Shown here: piece after piece, positions 1-8,830 of the stretch
Numbering within the stretch: position 1 is the stretch's first letter
Layout: each line of letters begins with the position of its first letter
NCBI GenBank assembly: GCA_934728355.1
Contig: CAKVEA010000001.1
Coordinates: 141,897-205,896 of the forward strand
Direction of reading: 5' to 3'
Source of the DNA: an uncultured Eubacteriales bacterium
GTDB taxonomy: Bacteria > Bacillota > Clostridia > Oscillospirales > Acutalibacteraceae
Length of the DNA: 64,000 nucleotides
Translations under genes and position numbers: made by a program
Notes under the pieces: model-generated
What the model was told of the DNA's origin: nothing
What the model saw: only the letters and a program-made list of their open reading frames with translations
Databases searched by the model: none

Positions 1-2
1 AA

Positions 3-428
3 AATTTCTTCACTTTAATTTCTCAAACAATTCTTGAAAATATGTCAGCAATTCAAATTACTTGGAAAAGTTTGTTAAGCTTCATAACCGGAAAGATTTC
101 TTTAAATTTAATGAGCGGTCCTATAGGAATTGCCTCAGCAATGGGTCAAGCAACATCTGAAGGACTTAAAACCAGTTTTATGATGGGCTTGAATAATTTA
201 CTTTCACTCATTGCAATGATAACAATAAACTTAGGAATAATAAACTTACTTCCTTTACCTGCTCTAGACGGTGGTAGGCTCGTATTTTTGTTTTTTGAGC
301 TTATAACCGGAAAGAAAGTAAATCAAAAATATGAAGGTATTATTCATACTATAGGATTTATCTTATTTATAATTTTAGCTATATTTATTTCTTATAATGA
401 TATATTAAGACTACTGAAAAAAAATTAA
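3..428 (+). CDS. rseP: RIP metalloprotease RseP, C-terminal part (5' end outside window)
   Basis: The reading frame is open to the left edge, so only about the last 141 residues are present. They carry the conserved site-2 protease C-terminus: the SGPIGIASAMGQA segment after the PDZ region, hydrophobic helices, and NLLPLPALDGGRLVF, whose LDGG(R) motif contains the zinc-binding Asp of the second active-site half. The N-terminal HExxH is outside the window. The family are intramembrane proteases that cleave membrane-anchored anti-sigma factors and leftover signal peptides. The order rseP-ispG-polC is the usual clostridial one (normally cdsA-dxr upstream), with only 10 nt before ispG, so these are probably cotranscribed. 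Confidence 0.93.
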   Translation, partial: NFFTLISQTILENMSAIQITWKSLLSFITGKISLNLMSGPIGIASAMGQATSEGLKTSFMMGLNNLLSLIAMITINLGIINLLPLPALDGGRLVFLFFELITGKKVNQKYEGIIHTIGFILFIILAIFISYNDILRLLKKN

Positions 429-438
429 AGGAGTTTTT

Positions 439-1503
439 TTGAAAATAATGAAAAGAAAAACTAAAGAAGTTTCGATAGGCAAAATTAAAATAGGTGGAGA
501 AAACCCTATAGCAGTGCAATCAATGCTTAGCATTCCCTCATATGAAATCGAAAAAAATATACTTCAAGCTATTGAACTTAAAAATGCCGGTTGCGATATA
601 TTAAGAGTAGCTGTCCCAGATAAAGAATCTATTAAATTAATAGATTCTTTAAAAAATAATGTTGATATTCCACTTGTTGCGGATATTCATTTTGATTACA
701 AACTTGCTATAGACTCTATTTATGCAGGAGTTGACAAAATAAGAATTAATCCGGGAAACACAAGTAAAGAAAATATAAAAAAATTAACTAAAGTATGCAA
801 AGAAAAAAATATTCCAATAAGAGTCGGTATTAATTCAGGATCTCTTGAAAAATATCTGGTTTCAAATCCAAACAGATCTGAGGCTATGTGTAAAAGTGCA
901 ATGGACAGTATAAAAGTTCTTGAATCTTGTGACTTTAACAATATAGTGGTTTCACTCAAATCTTCAGATGTAAAAACATGCGTGGAAGCTTACAATTTAA
1001 TGAGCCAAATGTGCAATTATCCACTTCATTTGGGAGTAACTGAAACAGGTACAAAATTTATGGGAACAATTAAATCTTCTATCGGTATAGGCTCTCTTCT
1101 CTTAAACGGCATCGGTGATACCTTACGTGTTTCCCTTACCGACAATCCATTAGAAGAAGTAAAATGCGGTATAGGAATACTTAAATCACTCAATTTATAC
1201 GGTAAAGGAATAAATATCATTTCATGTCCTACTTGCGGAAGAACAAGAATCAACTTAATAGATATTGCAACTAAAGCAGAAAAAATGTTTGAAAAAAGTA
1301 AAGCAAATTTAAAAGTAGCAATTATGGGTTGTGCCGTTAACGGACCCGGAGAGGCAAAAGAAGCAGACATAGGAATCGCAGGAGCGGATGGTTTAGGTGT
1401 AATTTTTAAGAAAGGGAAAGTAATAAAAACTGTAAAAGAAAGTGATTTACTTCTGGAATTAAAAAAAGAAATCGATCTTATGGAAAAAAACAGCATTACT
1501 TAA
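439..1503 (+). CDS. ispG: 4-hydroxy-3-methylbut-2-en-1-yl diphosphate synthase
   Basis: IspG (GcpE) catalyses the penultimate step of the MEP isoprenoid pathway, reducing MEcPP to HMBPP with a [4Fe-4S] cluster. The 354-residue protein has the N-terminal TIM-barrel start (GGENPIAVQSM) and the C-terminal cluster ligands CPTC (C263, C266), C298 and E305 in CAVNGPGEA, all present. The start is TTG, with AAAGGAG at about 427-433 as ribosome binding site. It lies between rseP and polC with gaps of 10 and 16 nt, so it is in an operon. Length and motifs are normal for the bacterial one-domain-pair form. Confidence 0.97.
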   Translation: MKIMKRKTKEVSIGKIKIGGENPIAVQSMLSIPSYEIEKNILQAIELKNAGCDILRVAVPDKESIKLIDSLKNNVDIPLVADIHFDYKLAIDSIYAGVDKIRINPGNTSKENIKKLTKVCKEKNIPIRVGINSGSLEKYLVSNPNRSEAMCKSAMDSIKVLESCDFNNIVVSLKSSDVKTCVEAYNLMSQMCNYPLHLGVTETGTKFMGTIKSSIGIGSLLLNGIGDTLRVSLTDNPLEEVKCGIGILKSLNLYGKGINIISCPTCGRTRINLIDIATKAEKMFEKSKANLKVAIMGCAVNGPGEAKEADIGIAGADGLGVIFKKGKVIKTVKESDLLLELKKEIDLMEKNSIT

Positions 1504-1519
1504 AAGGAAGAGTTTTAAA

Positions 1520-4500
1520 TTGAAAGCATTTAAAGATTTTTTTAAAAATTACATAGATAATAGTTTAGATACGTCCATCCTAAATTCAACTGTCCGATTT
1601 TTAAGGGTAGATAAAGTTCACTATGGACTTTCCATAGACATAACATCCGAAAAACCTATACATTCTGAAGAAATAAAAAAAGCCGAAAATCTATTGTGTG
1701 ATTCTATTTTAAACTTAAAATCAGTAAAAATAAATTTAATAAATATTTCTAATGATATAACTGAAAATGAAGAATTAAAAAAAATAATATTGGAATGTTG
1801 CAAAGAATACCCTTCAATTACACGAATTTTGAAAAATGCATCTATAGAAATTTTAGATTCATTAGTTTCTATAACAATTTTTAAAGGCGGAAAAATGCTT
1901 TTACTTCAAAAAGGAATCGACAAAAAAATTTCTGAAGTTCTTTCTAAAAAGCTATGCAAAGAAATTGAAATTAAATTCTATGAAAAAGACATACCCAAAG
2001 AAGTATCGGAAATAAAAATCCCAATTAAAACAAAAGAACCTGAGATTACCATTGATGCTCCTACTATAGAAATTCGAAATAAAAATAATCTTTTCCCTAA
2101 AATATCCAGAGAAAATGTAAAAGTACTTTATGGAAATAAAATTAGAAATGAAACCACACCTCTCATTGAAGTAGATGCTCAGACTGAATTCGCAGCAGTT
2201 TGGGGAGATGTGTTTTTTGTTGACGGGAGATCGACAAAAGACAACAAAAAAGTAATTTATTCCATATATATAACAGATTATACCAGTTCACTTATAATAA
2301 AAGTTATAGAGAGTAAAAATTTATCATCATATCTTGAAAAAATTAAAGTCGGTATGACAATTCTTGTAAGCGGAGATATTTCAGAAGACACCTTTGAAAA
2401 AGAAGTAGTAATGAGACCAAAAAATATAAATGTAATATCAAAATATGAAGTAAAAGATAATGCAGAAAAAAAGAGAGTAGAACTTCATCTTCACACAAAC
2501 ATGTCTTCAATGGATGGAATGAATAGCACATCAGATTTAATTGAAAGAGCTCACAAATGGGGTCATAAAGCAGTTGCAATAACGGATCACGGAGTTGCTC
2601 AAGCATTTCCCGAAGCTATGAACTGTTCAAACAAAATAAATAAATCTTCAGAAAATAAAATTAAAATTTTATATGGTACCGAAGCATATTTTGTAAATGA
2701 TATGCTTCCGATAGTGACAGGCAAAGATTCCAGAGACTTCAGCGATGAATTCATATGCTTCGATCTTGAGACAACAGGCCTTAATGCAAATCAAGACAAA
2801 ATAATAGAAATCGGCGCTGTAAAAGTTAAAAATTTTGAATTACTTGAAGAATTTTCAATATTTGTTGACCCGGAAATGCAAATTTCAGAAAAGACTACAG
2901 AATTAACAGGAATAACTCAAGAAATGCTTGTCGGTGCACCTAAAGAAAAAGAAGCACTTGAAAAGTTTATTAAGTTCTGTGGGAATTCCCCGGTATTAGT
3001 CGCTCATAATGCTAATTTTGATGTTTCTTTCGTGAAAGCGGTGTCTGCAAGATATAATATTCCTTTCAATTTTACATATATGGATTCCGTACCATTAAGC
3101 CGTGCTCTTATAGTAAGCATAAAGAATTATAAGTTAGATACAATAGCAAAATTTTTAAAAATTCCATCATTTAAACATCACAGAGCTTGTGACGACTCAA
3201 GAGCTCTGGCATATATTTTTGTAAAATTGCTGGAACTTGCAAGAGACACAAGAAGTATTTCAAATATATCACAAATAAACACAGCTCTTTCCAGCACTGA
3301 CTCAAAAAAATTATTCACTTACCATATGATAATTTTAGTAAAAAATCAAATTGGTCTTAAAAACCTATACAAATTGATTTCGTTTGCACATCTTAAATAT
3401 TTTTATAAAAAACCTCGTATACCAAAAAGTGAACTTATAAAATACAGAGAAGGATTAATAATCGGAAGTGCCTGTGAAGCTGGAGAACTTTTCAAAGCTG
3501 TTGTCAGCGGAAGACCTTGGAACGATTTAGTAGAAATAGCAAAATTTTACGACTACCTTGAAATTCAGCCGATAGGTAACAACGATTTTATGATTCGTCA
3601 GGGTATGGTTGACAATAAAGAAGCTCTTCAAGAATTCAATAAAACCATTATAAGATTAGGAAAAGATCTAAATATTCCGGTAGTTGCAACAGGGGATGTT
3701 CACTTTTTAGATCCTCAAGATTCAGAATACAGAAAAATTCTAATGGCAGGCCAAGGGTACGATGACGCAGACTATCAAGCACCGCTTTACCTTCGCACAA
3801 CCGCTGAAATGCTCGAAGAATTTTCTTATTTGGATGAAAAAACTGCATATGAAGTAGTGGTTGAAAATACAAATAAAATTGCAGATGAAATAGAGTATAT
3901 ATCTCCTATACCTCCAGGAGTTTTTCCTCCATTTATACCGGGAGCTCAAGAAGAATTAATAAGCATAACCATGTCACGTGCCAAAGAAAAATATGGAGAT
4001 CCACTTCCAAAAATAGTTTCAGATAGACTAGACAAAGAACTAGGGTCAATAACAAAGCATGGATTTTCTGTACTTTATATGACAGCTCAAAAATTAGTCG
4101 CAGATTCCGAAAAACACGGCTATTTAGTGGGATCCAGAGGCTCGGTAGGTTCTTCATTTGTTGCAACTATTTCAGGAATATCAGAAGTAAATCCTTTATT
4201 ACCTCATTATCTTTGCCCAAAATGTAAAAACTCGGAATTTATAACTGACGGAAGTTATGGATCAGGTTTTGATTTACCTCCTAAAAAGTGTCCTAAATGC
4301 GGAGAGACATACTTGCAAGACGGTCATGATATACCTTTTGAAACGTTTCTAGGATTTGACGGAGATAAAACTCCTGATATAGATCTTAACTTTTCCGGTG
4401 AATATCAATCTTTCGCACATCGATATACTGAAACACTTTTCGGTAAAGAAAACGTTTTTAAAGCAGGAACTATAGGAACAGTAGCCACAAAAACAGGTAT

Positions 4501-5803
4501 AGGATTTACTAAAAAATATGCTGAAGAAAGAGGTATTAATCTTAAAAAGTCAGAAACTTTAAGACTTGCTACCGGTTGTACAGGAGTTAAGAGAACTACA
4601 GGACAGCATCCGGGAGGTATGGTAGTTGTTCCTAAAGGAAAAGAAATTTACGATTTTTGTCCTGTTCAAAGACCTGCAAATGACCAAAAGTCTGATAATA
4701 TAACCACTCATTTCGACTTTCATGCAATTCACGATACAATTTGTAAACTCGACGAACTCGGACATGATGTTCCGTCAATATATAAATATTTAGAAGATTA
4801 CACCGGAATAAAAGTAACCGATGTTCCTATGAACGATAAAAAAGTAATGTCTCTTTTCACATCTACCGAAGCTTTGGGAATTAAACCAATTGAAATAGAT
4901 TCTCATACAGGAACTTTTTCTCTCCCTGAAGTCGGAACAAACTTTGTGCGTCAAATGCTCCTTGAATGTAAACCGAAAACCTTTTCTGATTTACTTCAAA
5001 TTTCAGGTCTTTCACACGGGACAGATGTTTGGAACGGAAATGCACACGAACTTATTAAAAAAGGAATTTGTACAATTTCCGAGGTTATAGGTACACGTGA
5101 TAATATTATGACTTATTTAATGCATAAAGGTCTTGACCCCAAAACAGCATTTAGCATAATGGAAATCGTTCGAAAAGGTAAAGCAACTAAACTTTTAACT
5201 CCAGAACATTTAAAATCCATGAGAGAACACAATGTCCCAGAATGGTATATTTCTTCATGTATGAAAATAAAATACATGTTTCCGAAAGCTCATGCTGCTG
5301 CATACATGATATCCACTCTCAGACTCGGTTGGTATAAAGTCTATAAACCGATACAATACTATGCGGCTTACTTTACAGTTCGTGGCGAAGATTTCGATGG
5401 ACTTGTAGTTATGAAAGGTAGAGATGCCTTAAAAAAGAAAATGGCAGAAATAATGAATAAAGGAAAAGAAGCTAGTGCAAAAGAACAAAATGCTTATTCA
5501 ACATTTCAAATTGTAAATGAAATGCTTGCAAGAGGAATAAAAGTTTTACCTGTTGATCTTTATAAATCAGACTCGCATAAATTTTTAGTTGAAGACGGAA
5601 AAATAAGATTACCGTTTTCATCTCTTTCAGGAGTAGGTCAATCTGCAGCTCAATGTCTTGTAGATTCAAGAGCTGACGGAAAATATATTTCAATAGATGA
5701 CATTCAAATAAAATCAAAAGTAACAAAAGCAGTTATAGAAACTCTTGAAGAAGCCGGCATACTTAAAGATCTACCAAGAAGTAATCAAATATCGTTTTTT
5801 TAA
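1520..5803 (+). CDS. polC: DNA polymerase III, PolC-type alpha subunit
   Basis: The main replicative polymerase of low-GC Gram-positives (1427 residues, the usual size). Domains in order: an N-terminal region and OB fold (to about 310); a PHP domain with HLHTNMSSMDG at 323; an inserted DEDD proofreading exonuclease (FDLETTG at about 414-420, later HRACDDSRA); two CPKC pairs (C899/C902 and C924/C927) forming the zinc finger; and the palm with PDIDLNFSGE (D953, D955). The start is TTG at 1520 with AAAGGAAG upstream. It follows ispG by 16 nt. It is transcribed towards the predicted origin near 19.5 kb, so it should be head-on to the leftward fork, which is unusual for so essential a gene. Confidence 0.98.
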   Translation: MKAFKDFFKNYIDNSLDTSILNSTVRFLRVDKVHYGLSIDITSEKPIHSEEIKKAENLLCDSILNLKSVKINLINISNDITENEELKKIILECCKEYPSITRILKNASIEILDSLVSITIFKGGKMLLLQKGIDKKISEVLSKKLCKEIEIKFYEKDIPKEVSEIKIPIKTKEPEITIDAPTIEIRNKNNLFPKISRENVKVLYGNKIRNETTPLIEVDAQTEFAAVWGDVFFVDGRSTKDNKKVIYSIYITDYTSSLIIKVIESKNLSSYLEKIKVGMTILVSGDISEDTFEKEVVMRPKNINVISKYEVKDNAEKKRVELHLHTNMSSMDGMNSTSDLIERAHKWGHKAVAITDHGVAQAFPEAMNCSNKINKSSENKIKILYGTEAYFVNDMLPIVTGKDSRDFSDEFICFDLETTGLNANQDKIIEIGAVKVKNFELLEEFSIFVDPEMQISEKTTELTGITQEMLVGAPKEKEALEKFIKFCGNSPVLVAHNANFDVSFVKAVSARYNIPFNFTYMDSVPLSRALIVSIKNYKLDTIAKFLKIPSFKHHRACDDSRALAYIFVKLLELARDTRSISNISQINTALSSTDSKKLFTYHMIILVKNQIGLKNLYKLISFAHLKYFYKKPRIPKSELIKYREGLIIGSACEAGELFKAVVSGRPWNDLVEIAKFYDYLEIQPIGNNDFMIRQGMVDNKEALQEFNKTIIRLGKDLNIPVVATGDVHFLDPQDSEYRKILMAGQGYDDADYQAPLYLRTTAEMLEEFSYLDEKTAYEVVVENTNKIADEIEYISPIPPGVFPPFIPGAQEELISITMSRAKEKYGDPLPKIVSDRLDKELGSITKHGFSVLYMTAQKLVADSEKHGYLVGSRGSVGSSFVATISGISEVNPLLPHYLCPKCKNSEFITDGSYGSGFDLPPKKCPKCGETYLQDGHDIPFETFLGFDGDKTPDIDLNFSGEYQSFAHRYTETLFGKENVFKAGTIGTVATKTGIGFTKKYAEERGINLKKSETLRLATGCTGVKRTTGQHPGGMVVVPKGKEIYDFCPVQRPANDQKSDNITTHFDFHAIHDTICKLDELGHDVPSIYKYLEDYTGIKVTDVPMNDKKVMSLFTSTEALGIKPIEIDSHTGTFSLPEVGTNFVRQMLLECKPKTFSDLLQISGLSHGTDVWNGNAHELIKKGICTISEVIGTRDNIMTYLMHKGLDPKTAFSIMEIVRKGKATKLLTPEHLKSMREHNVPEWYISSCMKIKYMFPKAHAAAYMISTLRLGWYKVYKPIQYYAAYFTVRGEDFDGLVVMKGRDALKKKMAEIMNKGKEASAKEQNAYSTFQIVNEMLARGIKVLPVDLYKSDSHKFLVEDGKIRLPFSSLSGVGQSAAQCLVDSRADGKYISIDDIQIKSKVTKAVIETLEEAGILKDLPRSNQISFF

Positions 5804-5857
5804 ATGGTTTAATTTAATAAAATTTATATATAATAAATATAGTTTGCATAAATATAA

Positions 5858-5886
5858 TTGACATTATTTTAAGTAATTTATATAAT
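5858..5886 (+). promoter_or_regulatory. Strong sigma-A promoter for the Nif11-like peptide gene
   Basis: Perfect TTGACA (5858-5863), a 17-nt spacer and perfect TATAAT (5881-5886), 53 nt before the peptide start codon. It is one of the few full-consensus promoters in the window, which suggests the small peptide is strongly expressed. Confidence 0.85.
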
Positions 5887-5938
5887 CTGCAAGTAGTTAT
5901 AATTAAAATGCTTAAATACACAGGAGGGATAATTAAAT

Positions 5939-6259
5939 ATGATAAGTAAAAAAGAACTAGCTAATATTTTGAGAGATGAAGATTTTATGAGCAATATTCT
6001 TGACATGCAGACAGCCGAAGAAGTTAAAAAAGCTTTTAAAGAAGAAAAAGAAACCGATATTTCTACAGAAGACATTAAACTAATGGGAGATATTATAAAT
6101 TTAATAGTTGAAAAAAATACGTCAAATCTCTCTGAAAAAGATTTAGAAAGTATCTCCGGAGGAAATAAGATTTTAGTAGAAACAGAAAAAGAATTAGTTT
6201 TACCTGTTATTAATGCTAAAAAAGAACTTAGCAAAGTCGAATGGTGTACAAAAAAATAA
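5939..6259 (+). CDS. Nif11-like double-glycine leader peptide precursor
   Basis: A 106-residue protein. Its first about 75 residues resemble a Nif11-type leader: an N-terminal helix, TAEEVKKAF, IST-EDI, then LSEKDLESISGG ending at about residue 75. In known systems this double-Gly site is cut by the C39 peptidase domain of a PCAT exporter. The remaining about 31 residues are highly charged with a single Cys (VEWCTKK near the end), unlike lanthipeptide or sactipeptide cores. GGAGGG lies 10 nt before ATG, with a consensus promoter upstream and a terminator downstream, so it is monocistronic. No modification enzyme or C39 transporter is in the window. The leader-family assignment is by eye; the product is unknown. 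Confidence 0.65.
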   Translation: MISKKELANILRDEDFMSNILDMQTAEEVKKAFKEEKETDISTEDIKLMGDIINLIVEKNTSNLSEKDLESISGGNKILVETEKELVLPVINAKKELSKVEWCTKK

Positions 6260-6278
6260 ATTTAATATTACAAAATTA

Positions 6279-6320
6279 CAGTGTAACCTCAAAAATGAGA
6301 TTACACTGTTTTCATTTTTA
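6279..6320. terminator. Bidirectional intrinsic terminator
   Basis: The inverted repeat CAGTGTAA-CTC / GAG-TTACACTG (6279-6308) is followed by a T-rich tract. It sits between the convergent peptide gene and the M23 peptidase gene and can serve both. Confidence 0.8.
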
Positions 6321-6325
6321 CTGTA

Positions 6326-7357
6326 TTAAAGAGAATCTAAATTTTGCTCAGAAAAATCAAATTCTCTGGTGTATTCCTTTGTTTCGGAATTTCTAATAAC
6401 TGAAGATTTATTCTTTTCCAAAAGCTTTGTTATTGCATAAAGATTTATCCATATTTCATTATCACACTCTTTTTGCGATTCATCGAAAATAAGTTCAATT
6501 CCAATATGAAGGTGGCTTTGTTCTATGTTATTAACATTTTCCTTTTTGCTGTAACCTGTTCTTCCGACATATCCAATAACGTCACCTGCTTTAACAATAT
6601 CTCCTTCTTTCAAATCGGATTTAAATGGTTTGTTTTGCCTTAAATGAGCATAATAATAATATCTTTTATTATCAAAACTTCTAATTCCTATTCTCCATCC
6701 TCCATATTGATTCCAACCCATAATTTCAACTTTACCGGATTCAACCGCAATTACAGGAGTACCTATAGCACACATCATGTCGTGTCCTAGATGAGGTCTG
6801 GCATATCCATAGGATCTTGAAGCCCCAAAATCATCAAAATGAGAAAATGGGAAAGTTTTCGCAATAGGAGAAAAAGCTTTTAAACCATATGCTTCTTCCC
6901 AAACGGCTTCCTGACCGTTTTTAGATTTTTTTTGAATTTTATAATTACCTAAAAATTCTTTTAAAACAGCTTCATATGCTTGAAAATAGTAATTATAATT
7001 TTTCATGTTTTTCGATATATCAACCATTTTTTCTCCGCTTTTAAGTTTTTTAATAACTTCATCCATATCATTTTCTTTATATTTTTTAAAGTCTCCTCCA
7101 TACTTTGAACCCAAGTATGCTAAAACTTCAATCCAATTTACATGATTTTCTTCACCGTGAGATTTTATATCTTCACGCATAGATTTTTCAAGTGCTTCAT
7201 ATGACGGATTAAATTCTACATATTTTATAAAATTTTTATTTTCATGAGCAAGTACAGAAAAATCATTTTTTTTCAAAAATAAGGCAGAAACAAAACCTAC
7301 AATCAAAAAGAATAGCGTAAAAAAAATATGCCTTTTTTTCACATTAATTACAAACAA
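6326..7357 (-). CDS. Membrane-anchored M23 family metallopeptidase
   Basis: About 343 residues with one N-terminal membrane helix (HIFFTLFFLIVGFVSAL), a helical middle, and a C-terminal LytM/M23 domain. The zinc and catalytic residues are visible: H and D of RPHLGHD, the H of YYYYAHL, and both H of SHLHIG. These enzymes cut peptide cross-links in peptidoglycan, and this one should act outside the membrane. The chosen start is TTG at 7357, 9 nt after GAGGTG; a GTG at 7369 lies inside that ribosome binding site. It is flanked by the two double-glycine peptide genes but has no sequence link to them; a cell-wall role such as spore cortex or division is the default reading. Confidence 0.85.
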   Translation of the reverse strand: MFVINVKKRHIFFTLFFLIVGFVSALFLKKNDFSVLAHENKNFIKYVEFNPSYEALEKSMREDIKSHGEENHVNWIEVLAYLGSKYGGDFKKYKENDMDEVIKKLKSGEKMVDISKNMKNYNYYFQAYEAVLKEFLGNYKIQKKSKNGQEAVWEEAYGLKAFSPIAKTFPFSHFDDFGASRSYGYARPHLGHDMMCAIGTPVIAVESGKVEIMGWNQYGGWRIGIRSFDNKRYYYYAHLRQNKPFKSDLKEGDIVKAGDVIGYVGRTGYSKKENVNNIEQSHLHIGIELIFDESQKECDNEIWINLYAITKLLEKNKSSVIRNSETKEYTREFDFSEQNLDSL

Positions 7358-7588
7358 ATCGGGTTTCACCTCGTAATATAAAATATATTTAATTAATTAT
7401 ATGATTGTATATAAAATAAAAATACAAAATATAAACTGTAATTTCAAAAATAAAAATTATTTAATTATATACTTAAAAAAATACTTTTAAAAACAACTCT
7501 ACATGTGAGATAACACAAAAACAGATACAAATATTGACAATTATATATATATATAATAACTATAAAACAAAAATAAGGAGTGATTAAA

Positions 7589-7819
7589 ATGAAAGAAAAA
7601 AATTTTGAAAATGAAGCATTAAATGAAAAAGCTCTTAACAAGGTATCAGGAGGTGGAGAGTCTTATAAAAGAGAATTTATAAAAGTATTTTTTAAATCAC
7701 CGAAACTCATGACAAAATTAGTATTAAGTAGTTTATTTGGAAGTTACCACGGCAAAACATCAATTGATATAAACGACTGGAAAAAAGGGCCATCTGTAAA
7801 TAAAGAAGATAAATCTTAG
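7589..7819 (+). CDS. Small double-glycine leader peptide precursor (bacteriocin-like)
   Basis: A 76-residue peptide starting at ATG 7589, 8 nt after AAGGAG. The N-terminus is a short acidic leader ending LNEKALNKVSGGG, the ComC/class II bacteriocin type of double-glycine cleavage site. The remaining about 53 residues are basic and partly hydrophobic (KSPKLMTKLVLSSLFGSYHG) and lack cysteine. The expected product is a secreted unmodified peptide, either a bacteriocin or a signal. No immunity protein, C39 exporter or histidine kinase is adjacent. A TTGACA lies at 7534, but no -10 is correctly spaced in the TA repeat that follows, so the promoter is unclear. A terminator follows at 7872. Confidence 0.6.
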   Translation: MKEKNFENEALNEKALNKVSGGGESYKREFIKVFFKSPKLMTKLVLSSLFGSYHGKTSIDINDWKKGPSVNKEDKS

Positions 7820-7871
7820 TTTTGGAGAATTAAAAAATTTTTCCGTCTAAGACAAATATTTACCAATATAA

Positions 7872-7904
7872 ATTCCATGCTGAAAATAGCATGGAATTAT
7901 TTTT
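7872..7904 (+). terminator. Intrinsic terminator
   Basis: The stem ATTCCATGC / GCATGGAAT (7872-7897) is followed by TATTTTT. It ends the small peptide gene on the + strand and lies just beyond the ferredoxin stop on the other strand. Confidence 0.75.
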
Positions 7905-7907
7905 CAT

Positions 7908-8099
7908 TTATTCATCTACTTCAATAGCATCTACAGGACAAACATTTTTTGCTTCTAAAGCTTTATCTTTTAAATCTTCAGGAACTTCTTGCATAACCGG
8001 CTCTGATTTATCTTCATCATTGTATTTAAATACTTTAGGGCAAACATCAATACACATACCGCATCCAATGCAACTTTCTTGATCAACTTTTACTTTCAT
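7908..8099 (-). CDS. Ferredoxin, single [4Fe-4S] cluster
   Basis: A 63-residue ferredoxin with CIGCGMCIDVCP (C10, C13, C16, C20) and a later CPVDAIEVDE (C54). C10, C13, C16 and C54 fit the ligands of one [4Fe-4S] cluster; C20 is an extra Cys, as in Thermotoga-type one-cluster ferredoxins. It carries electrons at low potential in anaerobic metabolism. Monocistronic, ATG start with GGAGG upstream. No redox enzyme is adjacent to indicate a partner. Confidence 0.92.
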   Translation of the reverse strand: MKVKVDQESCIGCGMCIDVCPKVFKYNDEDKSEPVMQEVPEDLKDKALEAKNVCPVDAIEVDE

Positions 8100-8275
8100 A
8101 AAATAAACTCCTCCAATTCTTTAATTGATAATATAAATTATATAATAAAAGTTTGTTATTATCAACCCTGTAAATTAAAACACTAAATTTTATTATTTTT
8201 AAAATGTAAAATATGAATAATAATCCAAAAATATACAACAATATACTTATGAATTCATAAAAGGAGGTAATCATA

Positions 8276-8827
8276 TTGAGATCCACTGGCATTGTTAGAA
8301 GAATTGATGACTTAGGTCGGATTGTAATTCCAAAAGAAATTAGAAGAACATTAAGAATTCGAGAAGGAGATCCGCTTGAAATTTATACAGATAATTCTGA
8401 TGATATCATATTAAAAAAATATTCCATAATAAAAGAAATGTCACCATTTGCTTCAAGATATGCAGAAGTACTTTATCATTTCATAAAAACTCCTATCATT
8501 ATTTCTGATTGCGATCACATAATTGCAGTTTCAGGAGCACCAAAAAGAGAGTTTATGGAAAGAAGAATAACAAGATATCTTGAAAACTTGATGAGTTTAC
8601 GGGAATCATTTTCTCAGGAAAAAAATTCTAAAGGAAAATTTATTCCAGTAGAAGGCATGAAAAATGAAGCAATATGTGCATACCCTATAATTTCGGGAGG
8701 AGATGTAATAGGAAGTGTTTGTGCTTTAAAATCCGAAAATTCAGAAGTTTCAACTGATGAAATAAATCGAAAAATAGATTTAACAAAAATAACCTCAGAA
8801 TTTTTAGGTAAGCATCTTGAAGATTAG
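8276..8827 (+). CDS. spoVT: Stage V sporulation protein T (AbrB/SpoVT family regulator)
   Basis: 183 residues. The N-terminal swapped-hairpin AbrB DNA-binding domain reads RSTGIVRRIDDLGRIVIPKE, followed by IRRTLRIREGDPLEIY. The C-terminal half is a GAF-like domain typical of SpoVT (which is about 178 residues) and absent from AbrB. SpoVT modulates sigma-G-dependent gene expression in the forespore. The start is TTG, 9 nt after AAAGGAGGT. A TGAATA-like -35 occurs near 8214, but I could not find a convincing sigma-G -10. Together with spoIIID at 58 kb it indicates a spore-former. Confidence 0.93.
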   Translation: MRSTGIVRRIDDLGRIVIPKEIRRTLRIREGDPLEIYTDNSDDIILKKYSIIKEMSPFASRYAEVLYHFIKTPIIISDCDHIIAVSGAPKREFMERRITRYLENLMSLRESFSQEKNSKGKFIPVEGMKNEAICAYPIISGGDVIGSVCALKSENSEVSTDEINRKIDLTKITSEFLGKHLED

Positions 8828-8830
8828 TTT

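Noticed and set aside
1026..1496. 156-codon frame antisense to ispG
   Set aside because: It lies wholly within ispG in the opposite direction, has Ser/Pro/Ile-rich shadow composition and no ribosome binding site.
7534..7557. TTGACA with TATAAT as promoter of the second GG peptide
   Set aside because: The two boxes are only 12 nt apart in a TA repeat; spacing is not workable.
8210..8250. Sigma-G promoter for spoVT (TGAATA near 8214)
   Set aside because: No -10 close to CATACTA at the right distance.
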